From Phaffia rhodozyma (taxonomy: Eukaryota; Basidiomycota; Tremellomycetes; Cystofilobasidiales; Mrakiaceae): a DNA stretch of 64,000 bases. Both the position numbers and the translations under genes were made by a program. This document shows positions 58,642-64,000 of this stretch, one piece after another. Positions within the stretch are counted from its first letter, which is position 1. Each line of letters starts with the position of its first letter. The DNA is taken from contig JACGZH010000004.1 of assembly GCA_014706385.1 (NCBI GenBank), positions 1,116,001 to 1,180,000 on the forward strand, given 5' to 3'. Below the pieces are notes generated by a model, which searched no databases, had not been told where the DNA came from, and worked only from the letters and a program-made list of their open reading frames with translations.

Positions 58642-58961
58642 GATTCTGATACAAAACTAGGACAGAAAGAAGATAGAGAGCGATCGATGGGGGTTTGTAT
58701 GGATCGAATGAGAAACCAAACAAGAGTTAGAACCAACAACTCAAAAAAGAAAAAAAAAAAAAAAAAAAAAAGAGTCAAAAATTTAGGAAAACTCCGAATT
58801 ATCTTTATGCGTTTCCAAAGGTTTCTCTCCCGGTTTGTCTCGATAATCTCCTTCGCCTTTGGTCAACTTCCCCCCCCCCCGGCAGTAAGTCTGGTCTCAT
58901 TCAGTCAACGGTTGTATCCTCAACAGATCCGTAAACACATACTTATACATTCACTCGCAGT
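58642..58961. promoter_or_regulatory. Divergent promoter region, La / PIF1, with A-tract and C-run
   Basis: 320 bp between divergent starts. An almost pure A-tract of about 27 bases (58745-58771) lies on the La side and a C10 run at about 58871-58880 on the PIF1 side. Poly(dA:dT) tracts keep nucleosomes off fungal promoters. No gene seen. Confidence 0.65.
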
Positions 58962-61002
58962 ATGTCTCGTATAAACTCTTTCAAGCGGTCGTGGGCAGGA
59001 GAAGATACGCCTCAGACTGCAGATGTCGCAAAGGATAGGATCAGACCGTCAATGTACAGGCCAACCGGTCCAACGTTGGCCGCGAGCTCGATATCGTCAA
59101 CACCTCCTCACAGGACCAAGCCATCGTCTTCGATAGAGATCATCGAGCTTGACGACGACGATGGAGATTCTTCAAGGCAAGCATCGTTCGGTTCTTTCAT
59201 CTCAACGAACTCCCGCTTGTCCTAGCGCTCTCGATGATCTCGTTTCTGTCTGAGTTGTATTGACCTCGTTCCCTTGCATACGATTACATGTCATGTCGCA
59301 CGACAGGCAATCAGCACCACCTAAACAAGCCAACTCGTCGTTCACACGCCCAGCACCCGCAACAGACACCACAGCACCGGCTCCACCTGCTTACTCACCC
59401 AGGACGCGGCGTCGGATCGCTATCATGGGCGAAGCAGCCGCTCTAAGCCCATCATTTAATTCGACCTTCAACTTGCCGACCAAACGACCGGCCTACGAAA
59501 GTCTCATCGACGGCTCCACAGGACAAACCAGGTTGGTCTTTCTTTTCTCTTGTTTCTCTGTCCAGCTTCCTTCTCTACGGAGTCTTCGCAGAGTGAACTT
59601 GTCAGAGGAAACTAACCTAGCTCATTCACTGTCGTTTCAAGAAAACGAATTGTCTCTGAGAATTCAGTCGTCAAAGCAGTGGTGAAACCTGTCAAGAAGA
59701 AGGCTATCGTTCTATCCAACGAACAAAAGGCCGTGCTTGATATCGTGGTCAACCAAGGTCAAAACGTGTTCTTCACAGGATCTGCAGGTGAGTTATCTTT
59801 GATTCCTTTGTGTTTCTTCCATGTCAGTCGAACGTCGATATTGGTCTTGCTCGGGAAGACCGACGAGGAGAAGAAGAGGAGATATATGCGCTATCGATGT
59901 GGAGTATATACGTCACCCGCGCGACACCGTTCCTTCTTCTTTCCCTCGCTCATTCTTAACTGACCGTGTCTCCCTTTGGTCTTTTCGACAGGAACCGGAA
60001 AGTCTGTACTTTTGCGAGAAATCATAAAAGGACTTCGAACAAAGTACGCGACCAGACCGGACGCGGTCGCCGTGACGGCAGCTACAGGGATCGCGGCTTG
60101 TAACGTTGGTGGGACGACACTCCATAGTTTCTCTGGGATCGGCCTTGGAAACGAGCCAGCCGATAGGCTGGTGAGCAAGATTAGAAAGAGTAAACCCGCG
60201 TCCGGTCGATGGAACAGAACAAAGGTGTTGATCATCGACGAGGGTACGTCTTCTTTCTGACAACCATGGGCAATTAGAGATAGGCAACCTGTGGAGCTGA
60301 CTTTTGAGTTCCTTACACGTAGTATCCATGGTGGACGGTGATTTGTTTGATAAGTTATCCAAGATTGGCACTATGTATGTTCACCCAAACATTTTCTTTC
60401 AGTGGTCGCGCGATATCCTTTGAACATTTCTTATCATTATACGTTTGTAAAATTCAGGTTGAGACGCGACCAACGACCGTTTGGAGGAATACAGGTGTGT
60501 CTGGGTTCAAGTTAATTCTCATATCTGAGCGATAATTAACGACTTTGGTGTATATGTGTCCTCTCTTTCTCTTTCTCTTCTCCTTTCTGTCTTCCTTCTC
60601 TATCAGATTATTATGACTGGTGATTTCTTTCAGGTACGTTTTCAAGTAAGGTATGACTCGTTTGTTCTATAGTTAACTAACCTAGTGTAATGGTTCTTTT
60701 CTATCCTCTCTTTCCCTTCTCAGTTACCACCTGTGTCCCGGGATTCATCCGCCAAGTTTGCATTCGAATCGGCCATGTGGAAGGAGACCATCCATCGAAC
60801 TGTCAATCTTACCGAGGTGAGTTGACGTTTTTCCCTCTGCCTTTTAATGCCCCCGTGCCTCTCTTACGATCTTCTCTATCGGCCTATCAGGTTTTCCGAC
60901 AAAAAGACCAGCGTAAGTACTTTGTTCGCGTCCGGACACCGGTAAAAAAAAAATTAAAAAAAAGAGTCATTGTGATCGCTCCGCTCAATGTTCTTTGTTT
61001 GT

Positions 61003-61042
<40 letters not shown>

Positions 61043-62598
61043 GCGCAGGCTTTGTCGACATGCTGAACGAGATGCGATTCGGTCAACTCTCTAACGCATC
61101 CATTCAGGAGTTCCAGGCATTGTCTCGAGAGGTCGTCTATGCCGATGGAATCGAACCTACCGAGTTGTGGGTGTTATACATACTTCTTCCTTCGTGTTGA
61201 CAGCGCTTTCTTCAAAAACTGATGTTTCGCGACCCTTTTCTCTGCCCGAGATAGATATCCACGAAGAGAAGATGTCGAGGCGGCAAACGCGAATCGGCTC
61301 CGGTCGTTACACCAGGATACCATCCGATTTACCGCCGAAGATTACGCCGGTCAGACTGGGATGGATCGGGCTCAGCTCAAGAAAGAGTTGAGCAACATGC
61401 TCGCTGTGGAGGAACTCAACCTAAAGATCGGTGCTCAGGTGATGTTGATCAAGAACATTGATGATGATTTGGTGAACGGATCTGTCGGCAAGGTCGTTGG
61501 GTTTCATACCGAAGCCGAGTGGGGAATGGTCTCAAGAGAATACGAGCTAGATGGACTGAGTGGGTTTTCTTCCAGTGGGTCTTCCTCGGTTGATCCAAAC
61601 ACAGGCGAGGAAAAGGTTTGGTCGGCAGGAGGTAAACCGATGAAAGAGCAAACGTTAAGACAACAGGAGGCCGCCCAGCAGAGTACGAGGAAATTCCCGG
61701 CCATCAGGTTCGCTCTCGCCTCGGGTGGATACCGAAACCGGTTGATCATCGCGGAAAGTTTCAAGATCGATATGCCGGATGGCACATTGAAGGCGGAGAG
61801 GAAGCAGGTCTGTCTCCTTGTTTCCATTCTCATGACGCTGACTTTGATTGAGCGAGTCGCTCATGATCATATCGGTTTTGATTTGTTCCAAACAGGTTCC
61901 TTTGATCCGTAAGCGTCCCATAGTTATCATCCGTAAACAACAACAAGATCGACCAAGACTGATTTCTATTGTTTTTATTCGATACGTGGGTCGAAATTTA
62001 GTCGCCTGGGCTATGAGGTCAGTATATTACTCCTATGTAGAGGCTAGAAGTTTGATCGTCTCGCTGACCGATGTGTTGTGTATGTGTGCACATATATATT
62101 TGGTTATGTAGTATCCATAAATCACAAGGTCAAAGTGCGTAGTCGTTTGTTTTTTCTCTCTCTCGCGCGCAAAGCCCACTATTGGCTGACTAGTCTGTGT
62201 TGTGGTGCATTGTTTAAAAATTCTTTCCAGCTCTCGAGCGGGTCAAGGTCGATCTTCGTCGGGTATTCGAAAAAGGTCAAGCGTACGTCGCGCTAAGTCG
62301 AGCGACTTCGATCGACGCTCTACAAGTCTTGTCGTTTGATTCCAAAAAGGCGAGTCATAGCCTTGTTAGGGTTCTGTGTGGTGGTGTAAATCGTGTGGAG
62401 TAGATCGTGTGGTGTATTTACCCTCATTTCTATGCGTTTGTCTTTTCATATAGGTTATGTGTCATCCAAAGGTACGTTTTTCCCTTTGGTCTCTTTTGCT
62501 GCGTAGTTCTTCATCCGGATGTAATCCTGACGTGAATTTTTGGATGGATCGGCTTTGAGAAGGTTGCCAAGTTCCATACATCACTCGAGACGATCTAA
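58962..62598 (+). CDS. PIF1: PIF1-family 5'-3' DNA helicase
   Basis: SF1B helicase acting on mitochondrial DNA, telomeres, G-quadruplexes and replication forks. The ATG at 58962 starts [20 protein letters not shown]; the disordered N-terminus contains an acidic [14 protein letters not shown] stretch. Helicase motifs in order: [20 protein letters not shown] (split by an intron), Ia [20 protein letters not shown] with [45 protein letters not shown], and the PIF1 signature region [20 protein letters not shown]. Further on come [20 protein letters not shown] with [30 protein letters not shown] and [22 protein letters not shown]. It ends [12 protein letters not shown] at 62596-62598. About 650 residues in many small exons, including a 27-nt exon at 60607-60633 (IIMTGDFFQ). 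A (CA)17 repeat lies in one intron. Tremellomycete PIF1 and RRM3 are not told apart here. Confidence 0.93.
61006..61039. repeat. PIF1: (CA)17 microsatellite in a PIF1 intron
   Basis: A perfect CA dinucleotide run interrupts the pyrimidine-rich end of the intron just before the acceptor CGCGCAG at 61044-61050; the next exon reads [13 protein letters not shown] sequence. Confidence 0.95.
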
Positions 62599-62706
62599 AT
62601 CTTCGAAGTCAGAGTCTCTTGACTTTTTTCTCTTTCTCTCTGTTCTCCAAACTAGATTCTTTCCCCTTCATCCGTCCGCGCATCAATTTTGTAACACCAC
62701 CGCCAC

Positions 62707-62738
<32 letters not shown>

Positions 62739-64000
62739 ACTATCATCCTTTTTGCACAGATCTACAAAGTTTCCTTCTATTTCTTTCTTTTCTTTTCCCC
62801 CTGATTTCCAATTCCTTGAAACATTGCTTCCTACATACATACAAGTCGTAGCCTCTTCTTTCCCTACCTGACTAGTCCAAGATGATACCCAGCTAGGCAG
62901 TGCTCTATACGACGACATACGTCATCCTGACTTTTCTTTCTCCTTGTACTGCCCGTTTGTCTGTCTAGGCTGGTCATTTTGACAATCTTTACACTCGTGC
63001 CGAGATACACGAGTAATGATGGACAGGTAAACAAGACGACGGTGACAATACGAAGCAAGCTTTGCGAGTCTGATAAACCAGAGAGGACCGTGCCATCCCG
63101 TGTGCTTTCGGTCGTTCCGCACGGACGGAGATGGGCAGACGAGAGGAAAAGACCGTATGCCGGGAGCCGGGAAGGAGGAGACGGCAACGCGGGATGAAGT
63201 TGAGGGAGATGGCGGGACGGTTGAAAGAGACGGATCTATCTAAAGATGTGAAAGGAGTTGTATTGGAGGGTTACGAAAATCAATTAAAGCGTTGACGAAT
63301 GTGAATGAGAGGCGAGAGAGAGAGAGGAAGTTTAGTGTCGGACTGGGTGGCCGGTTAGAAGAGTAATAGAACGTCCGGATCAAAGAGAGATGGTTTTTTA
63401 CACCGCAAGCAAACTAAGTAGGCGAGCGCACTAAGGCAACATACAGGCACAAACGCGCACAGAACACCCGTACACAAACATACACACTCCAACAAGGCGA
63501 CCGTGCAAGCCGCGCACAGCCACACTCCCACCCGGACGAAAATAAGTGACGCGACTGATTTTTATTTTATTTTTTCTCACTCGCCTCTCCCGGCCCTGAT
63601 CTGCTTTTGATTTTACTCTTGCCGATTGTCCTCTGCCCCTGAAGGCCGAGACTCTCTGTTTGAGGGATGTTCCGACCCAGGGCAACCTTCTCCCCCTGGA
63701 ATGCCTGCGGGGCTCGTTGGGTGCCCTGATCGAATGCTTCACGCGCGCAGCAAACCTTCTTTTTCGCCGTCACCTTCCACCTTCCACCTGTCACCTTCTT
63801 TCTCTTTCTCTTTCTCTTTCGTTCTTCTCTAACAACCATCTCGCTGATTCCTTTCTTTCTCTTTTCTTTCTTCATCCCTTTTGCCCTGTTAAGTTTGAAC
63901 AGGTTTCCAACTCGACACTCACTCACTCTCTTTCCAACTATCCACCCTTTTCGGTCACTCACTCGCTAACCAACAGAGGACACAACCCATCCGGTTCTCC
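62599..64000. other. Gene-poor tail with (ATC)10 repeat; no gene called
   Basis: 1.4 kb after the PIF1 stop. An (ATC)10 run occupies about 62708-62737. Sequence from 63430 to 63560 is C/A-rich (ACACACAC-like) and from 63760 to 63960 is T/C-rich, suggesting the upstream flank of a gene beyond the right edge. Minus-strand frames at 63431-63742 and 63567-63962 are long but Arg/Lys-rich from the T/C tract and match no family I know. Confidence 0.5.

Noticed and set aside
61006..61039. Regular repeat blocks (CA, GTTGTC, ATC, CAG, GA) as a CRISPR or telomeric array
   Set aside because: They are contiguous simple-sequence repeats without unique spacers, lie in introns or intergenic DNA of a eukaryote, and differ from TTAGGG-type telomeric units.
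63567..63962. 131-codon minus-strand frame rich in Arg and Lys
   Set aside because: Its basic run comes from a T/C-rich tract; no family similarity, no exon partners, probably the flank of a gene beyond the edge.

Overview
The window is nuclear DNA of an intron-rich fungus, most likely a basidiomycete yeast. Nearly every gene is cut by many short introns with GT(A/G)NGT-like donors, CTAAC/CTAAT-like branch points and NAG acceptors. Intergenic gaps are only 0.2-1.4 kb, and the proteins are typical fungal housekeeping proteins. The intron density and roughly balanced base composition recall Cystofilobasidiales/Tremellomycetes such as Phaffia, but no species-specific marker was seen, so that placement is a guess. 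No rRNA, tRNA, transposon, CRISPR array or viral insertion was recognised.

Layout, left to right. The window opens with the 3' end of an unidentified low-complexity gene (+, 1-816). Next come THO2 of the THO/TREX mRNA-export complex (-, 1665-9161), a Tim17-like complex I subunit of the NDUFA11/21.3 kDa family (+, 9895-11145), a small unknown gene (-, 11399-12104) and a very large Ras guanine-nucleotide exchange factor (+, 12853-19089). These are followed by a Gfo/Idh/MocA dehydrogenase (-, 19654-21493), an NDUFAF6-like complex I assembly factor (+, 21795-23151), an UNC-50/GMH1 Golgi protein (-, 23663-25487) and an L-2-hydroxyglutarate dehydrogenase-like FAD enzyme (+, 25966-27945). ORC1 (-, 28173-31624) has four MluI-type boxes in its promoter. 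Then come the complex I LYR subunit NDUFA6 (-, 32110-33050), a Rho4-like GTPase (+, 33482-34775), an unknown Ser/Pro-rich gene (-, 35635-37402) whose 5' end collides with a DUF726/TMCO4-like hydrolase gene (+, 37267-41881), and eIF2 gamma (-, 42621-45276).

The right third holds an SR splicing factor (+, 45527-47185), a Gtt1-like glutathione S-transferase (+, 47510-49172), a BAP31/Yet-type ER protein (-, 49580-51040), an HPC2/ubinuclein subunit of the HIR histone chaperone (-, 51224-55798), the La protein LHP1 (-, 56395-58641) and a PIF1 helicase (+, 58962-62598). A gene-poor 1.4 kb tail follows.

Functional links: three genes serve mitochondrial complex I (two subunits and one assembly factor) within about 23 kb. 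ORC1, PIF1 and HPC2 act in chromosome replication and chromatin. THO2, the SR protein and La act in RNA maturation. RasGEF and Rho4 act in small-GTPase signalling. The genes stand alone or in divergent/convergent pairs and form no operons. Outstanding structural features are a 7-nt microexon in NDUFA6, start codons isolated on 5-9 nt coding exons in three genes, the MCB cluster upstream of ORC1, and a (GTTGTC)10 repeat inside the inferred first intron of the BAP31 gene. Exon joins were worked out by eye from splice sites, phase and family similarity, so individual junctions can be wrong even where gene identity is secure.
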